From positions 62,001-126,000 of the forward strand of contig CAZBWM010000001.1 of the NCBI GenBank assembly GCA_964495375.1: a DNA stretch of 64,000 nt. The letters run 5' to 3'. The notes beneath the pieces were generated by a model. That model was not told the origin of the DNA, made no database searches, and saw nothing but the letters and a program-made list of their open reading frames with translations. This document shows positions 1-8,936 of the stretch, one piece after another. The DNA is from JAIESQ01 sp964495375. GTDB taxonomy: Bacteria; Planctomycetota; Planctomycetia; Pirellulales; JAEUIK01. A program made the translations under genes and the position numbers. Positions within the stretch are counted from its first letter, which is position 1. The number at the start of each line of letters is the position of its first letter.

Positions 1-30
1 CATCACGGCGCGTCGACGTAGGCGGCCCTC

Positions 31-3000
31 GTGACCCATTCTGGCGTGGAACCTGAAGCGGCTGTTCCCGACTCGTCGGCCAGTTGCGCCGATCCTCTCA
101 TCGCCACGCTCGATGCCCTGGTCGAAGACGCCGCGGTCGACCGCTCGCAGTTCTACTCATCCGCCGCGGCCGCCACGCTCGAGGCCGCCTTTCTCAGCCG
201 GTATCGCGTGCTGGGCGTGCTCGGCCAGGGAAGCATGGGACAGGTGTTCGACGCCGAGGATGTCCGCCTGCACCGACGTGTGGCCATCAAGGTGATTGCC
301 GCCCGCGACGCCACGACGGCCGCCTTCACGCGCCGCGAAAGTGAAGTGCTCGCCGCCCTGAGGCATCCAGGCATTGTCACCGTCTACGATTGCGGAGAGT
401 TGGCCGACGGCCGCCCCTACTTCGTCATGGAGCAGGTGCCGGGCGAGAATCTGCTCGACTACTGCCGCACGCACCAGCTCGGCCTGCGCGACAAGCTCGA
501 GCTGATGCGGTTGATCGCCCGCTCGGTCGGCATGGCCCACCTGCTGACGATCGTGCATCGCGATCTCAAGCCGCAGAACATCCGGGTGCGTCCCGACGGC
601 AAGCCGACGATTCTCGATTTCGGCATCGCCAAGTTCGAGAGCCTCGACGTGGCTGGTAGCGCTGGCGACGAACTAAGCCGGCCGCAAAACGCCGATCACG
701 GGCAAACAACTCGCACACCGTACGAAACCGTCGTCCGCGGCGGCATCAAAGGCACCTTGCGGTACATGAGCCCGGAGCAAGCCGCGGGCGAAACAGTCGA
801 CAGCCGCGCCGATGTGTATGCTCTGGGGCTGATTCTCTACGAGCTTTTGACCGGTACGCTGCCGCACGACGAGCCCGCGTCGGACATCACGCCGGCGCGC
901 TGGGCAGCGCGATTGCGAGCGCAACCCGCCAGAAACGTGCAGCGATTGGCTCCGCAGGTTCCGGCCGATGTCGCGGCGCTGGTCGAGCGCTGCCTCGCGC
1001 AACGGGCGGCCGATCGTTATGCCACGGCCGGCGAATTGGCCGACGATCTCGACGCCTACCTGGCCGGGGAACCGGTCGCGGCCGTCGCCCGGTATCGCGC
1101 GCTCTACCGATTGCGGAAGTTCGCGCGGCGACACTGGATTTCCACGGCATTGGGCGTGACCGCGGCCGGCATTCTAGTGGCGGTCATTACGCTGGCATTC
1201 GGGCGCGTGCGCGAGGAACGCAATCTGGCCCGCGAGCATGCCGCCCGGGCCGAGGCCAGTTTGCGCGTGGCTGCCGTGGAACGCCGCCGCGCCGAGGAAC
1301 ATCTGGCCGTCGCCCAGCGCGAAGAGCGCCGGGCCCGCGAGCGCGAGCTCGCCACCGAGCGACACCTCTACACCGAGCACATGGGGCAGGCCAAGCGGTT
1401 GATCGATTCGGGAAACCTGTTCCAGGCGATCGCGCTACTCGACCAGTATTCCCCCGTTAAGGCGCAGGGTTCACCCGATGGCGCGACAAGCTCGGGGCTG
1501 GCGGATCACCGCGGCTTCGAATGGCACTATCTCAAGCAGCTTTGCCAGCGCGAACATCGGCGATTGGTCGGACACGGCACGGCGGTCAATTGCGTGCGTT
1601 ATTCGCGCGATGGTTCGTATCTGGCCAGCGGCGATGATGCCGGCGCCGTGCGCATTTGGCGACTGGATGGCAGCGGCGAACCGCTGACAATCGACGCCCA
1701 TCGCCATGCGGTCGTCGACGTCGCGTTCAGCGGCAATGGCCAGGTGCTGGCCACGATCGGCGAAGACCGCGCTTGCCGGGTGTGGGAGACATCGACGGGC
1801 CACGCGCTGGGCGAGCTGCGCGCGAACCTCAATCCGCTGGTCTCGCCGCCGTTAACTTCGGTCGGCCTCTCCAGCGACGGAAGCCAGTGCGCCACCGGCG
1901 ACAGCCAAGGACAAGTGACGCTGTGGCAAGTCGCCACGCACGAAGGGCGCCGGCTCGAAAATGCCCAGTCCCGGCCAGGACCTTGCTATGTCGCCTTCTC
2001 GCAGGACGATGCCACGATACTTGTCGGAGGCAAGGGGCAGAACGCGCGGGCGTTCGACGTCGCGTCGGGCCAGCGCGTCGCCCAATCGCCAACGCTCGCC
2101 GGCCCGGTCACCCGGGTATGTGCCGCGGCCACACCCGGTGTCTTTGCGGCGGGCGACCTGTTCGGCTGCGTCTACTTGTTCAAGCGCGACGGTGACAAGC
2201 TCGCGTGCCAGGCCCCGCTGACGATTCTGAGCGGACGCGTGCGCGACTTGTCGTTCAGCGTCGATGGTCAGTCGGTCGTTGCCGTGGCCGACTCGGGGGC
2301 CGCCGTCGCCGTCGATATCAACGACGGCCGCATTCGTTCCAAACTTGAAGCGATCGAGCGATCGGCCCGGGCGATCGCAGCGCATGTCGGCATCGAGCGC
2401 CCCAGCATTGCCTGGAGCAATCCCGATCACTCCGTCGATTTGTACACATTCCCCAAGCCGCGCGGCTACGAGCGAATCGCCACGGCCGACTCGCCGAACT
2501 GGCTCGATCTGTCGCCCGACGATCACACACTGGCCGTGGCCTATGGAAACAAATCGTACGTCGACTTGATCGACACCGCGGCCGAATCACCTCTTGATCA
2601 ACCGCCGCGCGAGCGGTCCACTCGGCGGTACAGCGATCATCGTGGCCCGTTGGCATCGGTGAGCTTTTCGCGCGACGGCCAGTTGCTGTTGGCAGCCGAT
2701 GGGTTGGGGTTCGTCGCCGTGCGCGATCTGAGGACGGATTCTGCCGAAGTCGCGCCACGCACGCATGAATTCGGATGGGCCAATAGCGTTGCGGCGGTGC
2801 TCGCGGGATCGCAAAGCGCGGTCTACGCCGGCGGTCTGCAAGGCAAGCTGCGCGTCTGGCAGCCCGGTTCGTCCAGTGCAGTCACGCTGCAAGGGGGGCA
2901 CGGGCCGCTCCCTGTGTTGTGCGTCGCCGCGCAGCCCGACGGCCGACGCGTGGTATCGGGCTGTTTCGATGGCAGTCTCGCGATCTGGGACACGAGCGAT

Positions 3001-3471
3001 CACAAGCTGCTCAAGAAGCTGCCCGCTCATCGACACCAGATCAATCAGATTGCCATCGATCCCGCGAGTGCGATCGTAGCGACCACGTCGCTCGACTCCA
3101 CCGTGCGGCTTTGGGACTTGGTAGACGGTCTTGAGCTGGCGACGCTTCCCTGCGAGCGACCTTCGTGGGGCGTCGCGTTTTCCGCTGACGGCCGCACGCT
3201 GGCAACTAGTCACGATATGGGCGAGCCCGGCACTTCGTACCTTCAGCTCTGGAACGTGACGACTTGCCGCGAGCTGTTTCGTTTGCCGGCGCCGGACGTT
3301 CGCCGCTGGAACGCGCTGCGGTTCTCGGCCGATGGCCACCGGCTGTACGCCACGGGGGGAGATGGCGACGTAGCCGGAATTTACTTCTGGAGCACGGTTG
3401 CAGGGCCTTCCACAGCCCAGGGCACCCAGCCGCCCTATGCCGAACGCAGCCCAGGGCAGGTGTCCCCGTGA
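31..3471 (+). CDS. Membrane-anchored Ser/Thr protein kinase with WD40 beta-propellers
   Basis: Predicted signalling kinase of 1146 aa, starting at GTG 31. The N-terminal PknB-type kinase domain (about residues 58-350) shows a glycine loop GQGSMG (65-70), the catalytic lysine in VAIKV (K87), HRDLKPQN (D178) and DFG (D196-G198), then GTLRYMSPEQA. All catalytic residues are present, so it should be active. One hydrophobic segment (about 370-395) is followed by an Arg/Glu/Ala-rich coiled coil, then a long C-terminal half with repeated WD40-like units (GHGTAVNCVRYSRDG, SADGRTLATS). The kinase is probably cytoplasmic and the WD40 part on the other side of the membrane. The stop overlaps the sigma-factor start by 4 bases, which suggests coupled translation. 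This architecture is typical of planctomycetes; the ligand is unknown. Confidence 0.93.
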   Translation: MTHSGVEPEAAVPDSSASCADPLIATLDALVEDAAVDRSQFYSSAAAATLEAAFLSRYRVLGVLGQGSMGQVFDAEDVRLHRRVAIKVIAARDATTAAFTRRESEVLAALRHPGIVTVYDCGELADGRPYFVMEQVPGENLLDYCRTHQLGLRDKLELMRLIARSVGMAHLLTIVHRDLKPQNIRVRPDGKPTILDFGIAKFESLDVAGSAGDELSRPQNADHGQTTRTPYETVVRGGIKGTLRYMSPEQAAGETVDSRADVYALGLILYELLTGTLPHDEPASDITPARWAARLRAQPARNVQRLAPQVPADVAALVERCLAQRAADRYATAGELADDLDAYLAGEPVAAVARYRALYRLRKFARRHWISTALGVTAAGILVAVITLAFGRVREERNLAREHAARAEASLRVAAVERRRAEEHLAVAQREERRARERELATERHLYTEHMGQAKRLIDSGNLFQAIALLDQYSPVKAQGSPDGATSSGLADHRGFEWHYLKQLCQREHRRLVGHGTAVNCVRYSRDGSYLASGDDAGAVRIWRLDGSGEPLTIDAHRHAVVDVAFSGNGQVLATIGEDRACRVWETSTGHALGELRANLNPLVSPPLTSVGLSSDGSQCATGDSQGQVTLWQVATHEGRRLENAQSRPGPCYVAFSQDDATILVGGKGQNARAFDVASGQRVAQSPTLAGPVTRVCAAATPGVFAAGDLFGCVYLFKRDGDKLACQAPLTILSGRVRDLSFSVDGQSVVAVADSGAAVAVDINDGRIRSKLEAIERSARAIAAHVGIERPSIAWSNPDHSVDLYTFPKPRGYERIATADSPNWLDLSPDDHTLAVAYGNKSYVDLIDTAAESPLDQPPRERSTRRYSDHRGPLASVSFSRDGQLLLAADGLGFVAVRDLRTDSAEVAPRTHEFGWANSVAAVLAGSQSAVYAGGLQGKLRVWQPGSSSAVTLQGGHGPLPVLCVAAQPDGRRVVSGCFDGSLAIWDTSDHKLLKKLPAHRHQINQIAIDPASAIVATTSLDSTVRLWDLVDGLELATLPCERPSWGVAFSADGRTLATSHDMGEPGTSYLQLWNVTTCRELFRLPAPDVRRWNALRFSADGHRLYATGGDGDVAGIYFWSTVAGPSTAQGTQPPYAERSPGQVSP

Positions 3472-4103
3472 GCGATACCACGTACCCAAACTTGCTTCGC
3501 GCGGTCCGCTCCTACTTGCAGAAGGCGGTCGACGAGCACGCCGCGCTCGACGACGCCGATCGCCGGGCCTGGGAAGACTTCTACGAGTTGTACAGCCGCA
3601 TCCTGCTGCGGTTCGCCAACAAACTCCGTTATCCCGCACAAGAGGCCGACGACTTGTTGCAGGAGGTCTGGAAGGAGATTCTTCGCCAGCTCCCCGGATT
3701 CGAATACGACCCGGCCAAAGGGGGCTTTCGTCGTTGGTTGTTCACCATCGTGCAGCGGCGGGCAATCGACTTTGCCCGGGCGCGCGGCCGGAACGTGGCG
3801 ACGACGATGCCCATCACTGGTGAATTGCCCGACAAGGATGCCCCTCTGCCCGAGGAAGAGCTCAATCGTCGCTTTCAGGCCGAAGTGGTACACGATGCCA
3901 TCGAAGCATTCCGCCAGTCGGCAAAGGAACCATCGTGGCGCGTGTTCGAGCTCTGCCGGCTGCGTGGTCTGACCTCGGCCCAAGCGGCGGAGATTCTGGA
4001 GATTTCGCCCGAAGCCACGCGCAAGCGGTTGGAACGCGCGACGAAGGAATTCCGCGATACGATCGCCGGATTGGTCGGCACCTCGCTGGCCGATTTTGCG
4101 TAG
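3468..4103 (+). CDS. ECF-type RNA polymerase sigma factor
   Basis: Predicted 211-aa ECF sigma factor that would direct RNA polymerase to specific promoters. The reading frame is open further upstream inside the kinase gene, but I chose GTG 3468 because it forms a GTGA overlap with the kinase stop. Region 2 is visible (RFANKLRYPAQEADDLLQEVWKE as two parts, with QEADDLLQEV and FRRWLFTIVQRRAIDFAR). Region 4 is an HTH near the C-terminus (LRGLTSAQAAEILEISPEA then RKRLERATKE). No anti-sigma gene is adjacent. Pairing with the upstream kinase suggests control by phosphorylation, as in planctomycete kinase-linked ECF groups; that link is inference. Confidence 0.9.
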   Translation: MSDTTYPNLLRAVRSYLQKAVDEHAALDDADRRAWEDFYELYSRILLRFANKLRYPAQEADDLLQEVWKEILRQLPGFEYDPAKGGFRRWLFTIVQRRAIDFARARGRNVATTMPITGELPDKDAPLPEEELNRRFQAEVVHDAIEAFRQSAKEPSWRVFELCRLRGLTSAQAAEILEISPEATRKRLERATKEFRDTIAGLVGTSLADFA

Positions 4104-4247
4104 CATGCCGCCCACTGCGTCGGCGAAATCGACCAACTCGGGCGCATCCGTGCTGCGCGAATAGCCTTCCCCCACTTGTGGCGGCTGACCGAGTGGCTTC
4201 TCCGCCATGCGAGTGGTTCGCGGCGTGAGATTCTCAAAAAAAGATAA

Positions 4248-4274
4248 TTGACTTGGCACCACGCCAAGTATGAT
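4248..4274 (+). promoter_or_regulatory. Putative promoter with an inverted repeat in its spacer
   Basis: TTGACT (4248-4253) and TATGAT (4269-4274) resemble -35 and -10 boxes, though the 15-base spacer is short. A perfect 6-base inverted repeat CTTGGC-ACCAC-GCCAAG (4252-4268) fills the spacer, which is where a repressor operator could lie. It is upstream of the SGNH/PEP-CTERM gene at 4349. No experimental support. Confidence 0.4.
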
Positions 4275-4348
4275 GTGGCACATTCAACTTTGCGGCGCAC
4301 ATTCAGGCGGATGAGCGGCTCGCGATCTTCGGGGCTCGGAGAACGCTA

Positions 4349-5359
4349 ATGAGTCGGACTATCCGCGAACAAATCCATTTCTCGGGCGCGCTACGCGCCC
4401 GTCTGGCCCCCTTGGTGGCGCTGGCTTTCTTGATGCCAGGCATCCTCGGCACCTGGCTTTCCACGGCGTCGGCCGCCCCCGTCCGCATCGGCGTCATGGG
4501 GGACAGCATCAGCGCTGGCAGTGGCGTTTCTGGTGGAGGATCTCCGAACTGGATCTCGCAGCTCAGCAAAACGGGGGCGGTCACCTTTCAGAACAAGGCG
4601 GTCGGTGGAGCCACGTCTAGTACAGTCGTTGCCTCGCAGCTTTCCTCGATCGTCACGCTGGCCAAGAACGGCCAGATCGACAACTCGGTGCTCATTATCG
4701 GCGGTAACGACGCTACGAGCATCGACGGCATCACGGCGATCGCCCTGGGCGACCCCACCGAGTTCGTCGATCTCTATTATGGCAACGTGAAAATCGTGCT
4801 CGACTCGGTCAAGGCGGCCAATCCCAACGTCAAGCAGGTCTTCGTCAACATGCCCGACGTGACGGTCACCCCGCTCGTCCAAAGTGAGGCCGCTAACTAC
4901 GGAATCACGCCCGCCAAGCTGGCGCTGCTCTCCAGCGCGATCGATTTGGCCAACACCAAGGCCAACGCCTACGCGCGCTCGCTGGGCATTCCGGTCGTTG
5001 ACCTGTACGCGGCCAGCCAAGACTTCGTGGCGGCGGTCCCGTTCACGCTCGGAGGCCAGACCTTTACGTCGTTATTGGCAAACGACAACTATCATCCGTC
5101 GATCGTGGCACAAGGCCTGATCGCCAACATGATCGATACGGCGTTCAACGTCGGGTATGGTCAGTCGCTGCCAATTCTCAGCGACCAGAAGATCGTGCAG
5201 AACGCCGGCAAAATCCCCAACTCGGCGACCACCTATTATAACGTGTCGCCGTATATCATCGTCCCAGAGCCGGCAACGATCGTGCTCGTGACCACAAGCA
5301 CGGTGATGGTGCTCGCCGGAATGTTCGCCAGCAAATGGCGACGCCGTCGCGCGAACTGA
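4349..5359 (+). CDS. Secreted SGNH/GDSL-family hydrolase with PEP-CTERM sorting signal
   Basis: A 336-aa exported protein, probably an esterase or lipase-like SGNH hydrolase. The N-terminus has a basic region and hydrophobic segment ending near STASAAPV, consistent with a signal peptide. Block I is GVMGDSISAG (nucleophile Ser), block III is IIGGNDAT (Asn), and the C-terminal catalytic pair is in NDNYHPS (Asp-x-x-His). The extreme C-terminus is VPEPATIV, a hydrophobic helix, then KWRRRRAN: a classic PEP-CTERM tripartite signal, implying processing by an exosortase/archaeosortase-type enzyme that is not in this window. The start at ATG 4349 has GGAG upstream. It converges on the NtrC-type regulator, whose stop is 6 bases away. 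Confidence 0.88.
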   Translation: MSRTIREQIHFSGALRARLAPLVALAFLMPGILGTWLSTASAAPVRIGVMGDSISAGSGVSGGGSPNWISQLSKTGAVTFQNKAVGGATSSTVVASQLSSIVTLAKNGQIDNSVLIIGGNDATSIDGITAIALGDPTEFVDLYYGNVKIVLDSVKAANPNVKQVFVNMPDVTVTPLVQSEAANYGITPAKLALLSSAIDLANTKANAYARSLGIPVVDLYAASQDFVAAVPFTLGGQTFTSLLANDNYHPSIVAQGLIANMIDTAFNVGYGQSLPILSDQKIVQNAGKIPNSATTYYNVSPYIIVPEPATIVLVTTSTVMVLAGMFASKWRRRRAN

Positions 5360-5365
5360 CCGCGT

Positions 5366-6754
5366 CTACTCGGCCGTGGCCCGGGCGTGCGGCATGTCTT
5401 CGAGTCCCAACCGCTTCATCTTCTTGTAGAGGGTCGTGCGGTTGATGCCCAGTTGCTCGGCCGTCAGTTGCCGATTCCAGTGATGGCTTTCGAGCACTTC
5501 CAGAATGATCTGTCGCTCGGGGGCTTCGAGCGCCTGCTTCAGCGTGCGGCTCCCCAGCGGTTCGATCGGCATCGGGCTGGCCGCCAACAACGCCGGCGGT
5601 AAGTCTTCAACGCGAACGGTGTCGCTCTTGCCCAACAGCACCGCCCGCTCGACAACGTTCTGCAGCTCGCGAACGTTCCCCGGCCAGCGGTAGGCCTGCA
5701 TCGCTCGCAGGGCCTCGTCGGAGAAGCCGCGCACCTTTTTGCCGGCGTCTTCGCACACCCGGGCCAGGAAGTGCTTCGCCAGTAGCGGAATATCGGAGAT
5801 CCGGTCGCGCAGGCTTGGTAGCTCGATATTGATAACGTTGACCCGGTAGTACAAATCTTGCCGGAAGCGCCCCTCGGCAACGAGCCGCGAGAGCTCCTCG
5901 TTCGTGGCCAGAATCACCCGGGCGTCAACGCGAAACGTCTTGGAGCCGCCGACCTGCTCGAACTCGAAGTCCTGTAGCACGCGCAGCAGCTTCACTTGCA
6001 GCCCGGGGCTAGCGGTGCCGATTTCGTCGAGGAAGATCGTCCCCCCGTCGGCCTGCTTGAACTTGCCCACGCGGTCGCCCGTCGCGCCGGTGAACGAACC
6101 GGCAGCATGGCCGAATAGCTCACTTTCGAGCAGCGTCTCGGGGAGCGCCCCGCAAGCGACTTCGACAAACGGTTGATCGCGTCGCGAGCTGCGGCGATGA
6201 ATGGCCCTGGCGACCATCGACTTGCCGGTGCCACTCTCGCCGGTGATCAGGATCGTGGTCTTGGTGTCGGCGACGCTCTCGATCAGGTCGAAGATGCGCA
6301 GCATCCGCCGATCGTGGCCGATAACATTTTCCAGGCCGAACCGCAGATCGAGCTGCGATTTCAAGCTCTGGTTCTCTTCCAGGACGCGACGCTGCCCGAG
6401 CGCGCGTTCGATCGACATTTCGAGCTCGTCATCGATCAGCGGCTTGGTAAGAAAATCGAAGGCCCCCTGGCGAATGGCGTCGACCGCCATGTCGGCATTG
6501 CCGTAGCCGCTCATCAGCACGACGGCCAACTCGGGATGGGCGGCGCGGCACCTGGCCAACAGCTTAAAACCGTCGTCTTCACCCAACCGCACGTCAGACA
6601 CAACCAGGTCGAAGCGTTTGCGTTCGACGAGCTTCAGCGCGTCGCGCTCGTTGGCAGCAGTCTCGACCAGGTAGTCCTGATCGCGCAACCATTCGGACAT
6701 CGACGACAACAGGTGCCGATCGTCGTCGACCAGTAGGAGCGAGCCCTTCGTCAT
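5366..6754 (-). CDS. NtrC-family sigma-54-dependent response regulator
   Basis: A 462-aa transcriptional activator with the full three-domain layout. The receiver (residues 1-120) has the acidic cluster VDDD and phospho-acceptor D54 in VVSDVRL. The AAA+ domain has Walker A GESGTGKSM and Walker B GGTIFLDEIG. The Fis-type HTH at the C-terminus reads LTAEQLGINRTTLYKKMKRLG. The sigma-54 contact loop reads GSFTGA rather than the usual GAFTGA. Start ATG 6754 is preferred over upstream in-frame codons because MTKGSLLLVDDD begins the receiver and an AAAGG ribosome site precedes it. No sensor kinase is adjacent. It may relate to the PEP-CTERM gene it converges on, since known PEP-CTERM loci often encode an NtrC-like PrsR, but that is inference. 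Confidence 0.92.
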   Translation of the reverse strand: MTKGSLLLVDDDRHLLSSMSEWLRDQDYLVETAANERDALKLVERKRFDLVVSDVRLGEDDGFKLLARCRAAHPELAVVLMSGYGNADMAVDAIRQGAFDFLTKPLIDDELEMSIERALGQRRVLEENQSLKSQLDLRFGLENVIGHDRRMLRIFDLIESVADTKTTILITGESGTGKSMVARAIHRRSSRRDQPFVEVACGALPETLLESELFGHAAGSFTGATGDRVGKFKQADGGTIFLDEIGTASPGLQVKLLRVLQDFEFEQVGGSKTFRVDARVILATNEELSRLVAEGRFRQDLYYRVNVINIELPSLRDRISDIPLLAKHFLARVCEDAGKKVRGFSDEALRAMQAYRWPGNVRELQNVVERAVLLGKSDTVRVEDLPPALLAASPMPIEPLGSRTLKQALEAPERQIILEVLESHHWNRQLTAEQLGINRTTLYKKMKRLGLEDMPHARATAE

Positions 6755-7334
6755 GGCACAGAACCTTTCTCGATCACGATTCCGGCAGTCGCGTTGAAAA
6801 TAACCGACTGTGGCCCGGCCCAACCCGCATGGCCCGCAACACCGCACTGGAGCCGTCGCCGACCGCTTCAGCGCAACCTGGTCGATTGTTGCCGCGCCCG
6901 AGCGATTCCGCCCCCGGCGGGCCGCGCAACCTCTGCGATCGTCGCAGGGTCACGTGCCCGATGACGCAACGAATCAACTGGTCGCGGGATATCTACGTTA
7001 CGCGATGCGGGGCGTCAACTTGCGCCGCGCGGCGTGGCCCTACAGCCAGGGCGAATCGGCACGCCTGGCGCCTTCGCCCTGGTTGCCGCTCCCAAGCGGT
7101 TCGCGAGCGTGGTTTTGGCGGCCAAAAAACCGGTGGCACATCACCGCGCATCGGCATCCGTCCTGGCGCTCGCCGCGGCGCATTCCGCACGACCGGTATT
7201 TGCCTTTTCCGCGGACCGGACCTCAGCCCTGGTCACGGCCACGAAGCGCGCCTAGTATGTGGAGTTGAAGCACGGGAAAGGCAACCTGGCCCGTTTGCCG
7301 CCTGTGCGTTTTGAAGGAAGGGGGGGACGCCATC
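6755..7334. other. 580-base gene-free interval between two response regulators
   Basis: This stretch separates the divergently transcribed NtrC- and NarL-type regulators. Several overlapping frames are open here, but their products are Arg/Pro/Ser-rich and look like random high-GC translation, with no recognisable motif. I found no histidine kinase remnant, tRNA, strong hairpin or convincing promoter. It must hold the promoters of both regulators. Confidence 0.5.
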
Positions 7335-7967
7335 ATGGCGATTCGATTGTTGATTGCCGACGACCATCAGGTGGTTCGTTCCGGTCTCGAGAGCCTGCTG
7401 TCGGGCACCGAGTTCGAGCTGGTCGGTCAGGCTCGCGATGGCGTCGAGCTGCTGCGGATGGCCGAAGAGCTCCAGCCCGATGTCATCCTGCTGGACATTC
7501 GCATGCCCGAGAAGGACGGCCTCGAAGCGCTCGAACAACTGCGTGAAAAGTTTCCCGACATCAAAGTGCTGATCCTCTCGAACTACGACAATCCCACGTA
7601 CATCGCCCGCGCGATCACGATGGGAGCCGCCGACTACCTGCTCAAAGGTTGCACCAGCGAGGAGCTGTTAGCGGCCCTCCGCTCGGTCGTGGCCGGCGAT
7701 ACGTCCCGCCGCTCGGCGACTCTGCGGCGTGTAGCCGGCGTGCTGCGCAATGCCGGCATGCCGATCGACGATGACGTCACGCTCACCGTTCGCGAGAACC
7801 AGGTGCTCCGGCATGTCGCCCTGGGGCTGAGCAACAAAGAGATCGCCCGCTCGCTGACGATTAGCATCGAGACGGTCAAAGAGCACGTGCAGAACGTGCT
7901 GCGGAAGATCAACGCCGTCGACCGCACCCAGGCGGCCGTGTGGGCGGTGCGCAAGGGGTTGGTTTAG
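7335..7967 (+). CDS. NarL/FixJ-family LuxR-type response regulator
   Basis: A 210-aa two-component regulator. The receiver has acidic residues in IADDHQVVR and phospho-acceptor D54 in ILLDIRMPEKDG. The C-terminal LuxR HTH reads LTVRENQVLRHVALGLSNKE then IARSLTISIETVKEHVQNVL. ATG 7335 is preferred over an upstream TTG at 7311 because it sits after a purine-rich GGAAGGGGGG site and starts exactly at the receiver (MAIRLLIADDH). No cognate kinase is nearby, so it is an orphan regulator in this window. The target is unknown. Confidence 0.92.
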   Translation: MAIRLLIADDHQVVRSGLESLLSGTEFELVGQARDGVELLRMAEELQPDVILLDIRMPEKDGLEALEQLREKFPDIKVLILSNYDNPTYIARAITMGAADYLLKGCTSEELLAALRSVVAGDTSRRSATLRRVAGVLRNAGMPIDDDVTLTVRENQVLRHVALGLSNKEIARSLTISIETVKEHVQNVLRKINAVDRTQAAVWAVRKGLV

Positions 7968-7976
7968 CCACGCCGG

Positions 7977-7993
7977 CGCGCGATCTACGCGCG
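7977..7993 (+). terminator. Short GC hairpin downstream of the NarL-type regulator
   Basis: CGCGCG-ATCTA-CGCGCG lies 9 bases after the stop codon, followed by GTTTGCC. It could act as a weak terminator between this gene and the convergent recombinase. The T-run is poor, so this is tentative. Confidence 0.3.
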
Positions 7994-8027
7994 GTTTGCC
8001 TTCCCGGAGCCTGGTTTCAGCATCGCC

Positions 8028-8927
8028 TTACCGCGCCCTGGGATGGGCCCGCTCGTACACTTGCCGCAGGCTCGCCGTGCTGACGTGCGTATAAATTTGC
8101 GTGGTGTTCAAGCTCTTGTGTCCAAGCAGCTCCTGCACGCTGCGGATGTCGGCCCCGCGGTCGAGCAGGTGCGTGGCAAAGCTGTGCCGCAGCGAGTGGG
8201 GAGTCGTCCGGCCGTCGAGCCCGCTGGTTTTCAGATGCTTCTCGAGCATCCGGGCGACACTGCGAGTGGTGAGCCGGCCAGCGAACCGATTGGTAAACGT
8301 TGGCTGCCGTGGCCCCTTTTCGCCAGCCGCCCGGTCGCGGTGCTTGAGCCAGGTTCGCACCGCTTGGGCCGCGAAGGAACCTAAGGGGGAAAGCCGCTCG
8401 CGCTTGCCTTTACCGCGCACGGTAAGGACACCGCCAGAGAAGTCGAGGTCGTCGTCGTTGACGCCGACGACTTCACTGACGCGCAGCCCGGCCGAATACA
8501 TCGTTTCGAGAATGGCGCGATCGCGCGCCCCCATTGCTTCGTTGGCCGGCGGGGCGGAAAGCAACCGCCCGATCTCTTCGGTCGACAGAAAGTGGGGCAA
8601 CCGCCGCGGCCGCCGCGGAGTGCGCAGCGGCCGGGCGGGGTTCCCTTTAGTCCAACCCTCGCGCTGCCCGAAGCGAAAGAAACTCCGCAGCGAGGCGAGC
8701 CGGCGAGCAATCGTCGTGGCGGCATATCCGGCATCGTGCATGCCGGTCAGGTAGCCGCGCAACAGTTGCGTGTCGATGCCCGCGGGCTCAGGCAGGCTCT
8801 CGCCATAAATCTGCCCGAGATACTCTTCCAGCGCCATGAGGTCTTCGCGATAGCTCTTGAGCGTCAGTGGCGAGGCATTTCGCTCGACGCGCAAGTAATC
8901 GAGAAACCGATCGGCGGCGGAGTGCAT
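8028..8927 (-). CDS. xerC: Tyrosine site-specific recombinase, XerC/XerD-like
   Basis: A 299-aa recombinase of normal Xer length. The SAM-like N-terminal DNA-binding domain starts at FLDYLRVERNASPLT. The catalytic residues of the tyrosine recombinase family are visible: Arg in YSAGLRVSE, Lys in RGKGKRERL, H-x-x-R in HSLRHSFATHL, His in LLGHKS and nucleophile Tyr in TQIYTHVS. The family resolves chromosome dimers at dif sites with FtsK. XerC versus XerD cannot be settled by eye. It starts 9 bases after the stop of the 82-aa gene upstream, so the two probably share a transcript. No integron or phage context is seen, which favours a housekeeping Xer. Confidence 0.88.
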   Translation of the reverse strand: MHSAADRFLDYLRVERNASPLTLKSYREDLMALEEYLGQIYGESLPEPAGIDTQLLRGYLTGMHDAGYAATTIARRLASLRSFFRFGQREGWTKGNPARPLRTPRRPRRLPHFLSTEEIGRLLSAPPANEAMGARDRAILETMYSAGLRVSEVVGVNDDDLDFSGGVLTVRGKGKRERLSPLGSFAAQAVRTWLKHRDRAAGEKGPRQPTFTNRFAGRLTTRSVARMLEKHLKTSGLDGRTTPHSLRHSFATHLLDRGADIRSVQELLGHKSLNTTQIYTHVSTASLRQVYERAHPRAR

Positions 8928-8936
8928 GGCCGGGGG

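Noticed and set aside
4230..4300. Sigma-54 (-24/-12) promoter before the SGNH gene, from TGGCAC words
   Set aside because: GG and GC are not ten bases apart in either TGGCAC copy; the sigma-70-like reading fits better.
6810..7314. Overlapping open frames in the gap between the two regulators
   Set aside because: Products are Arg/Pro/Ser-rich with no motif, no ribosome site and overlapping frames, as expected of random high-GC DNA.
8028..8927. Phage or integron integrase
   Set aside because: No att sites, cassette repeats or phage genes are near, and the length and motifs fit a housekeeping Xer protein.
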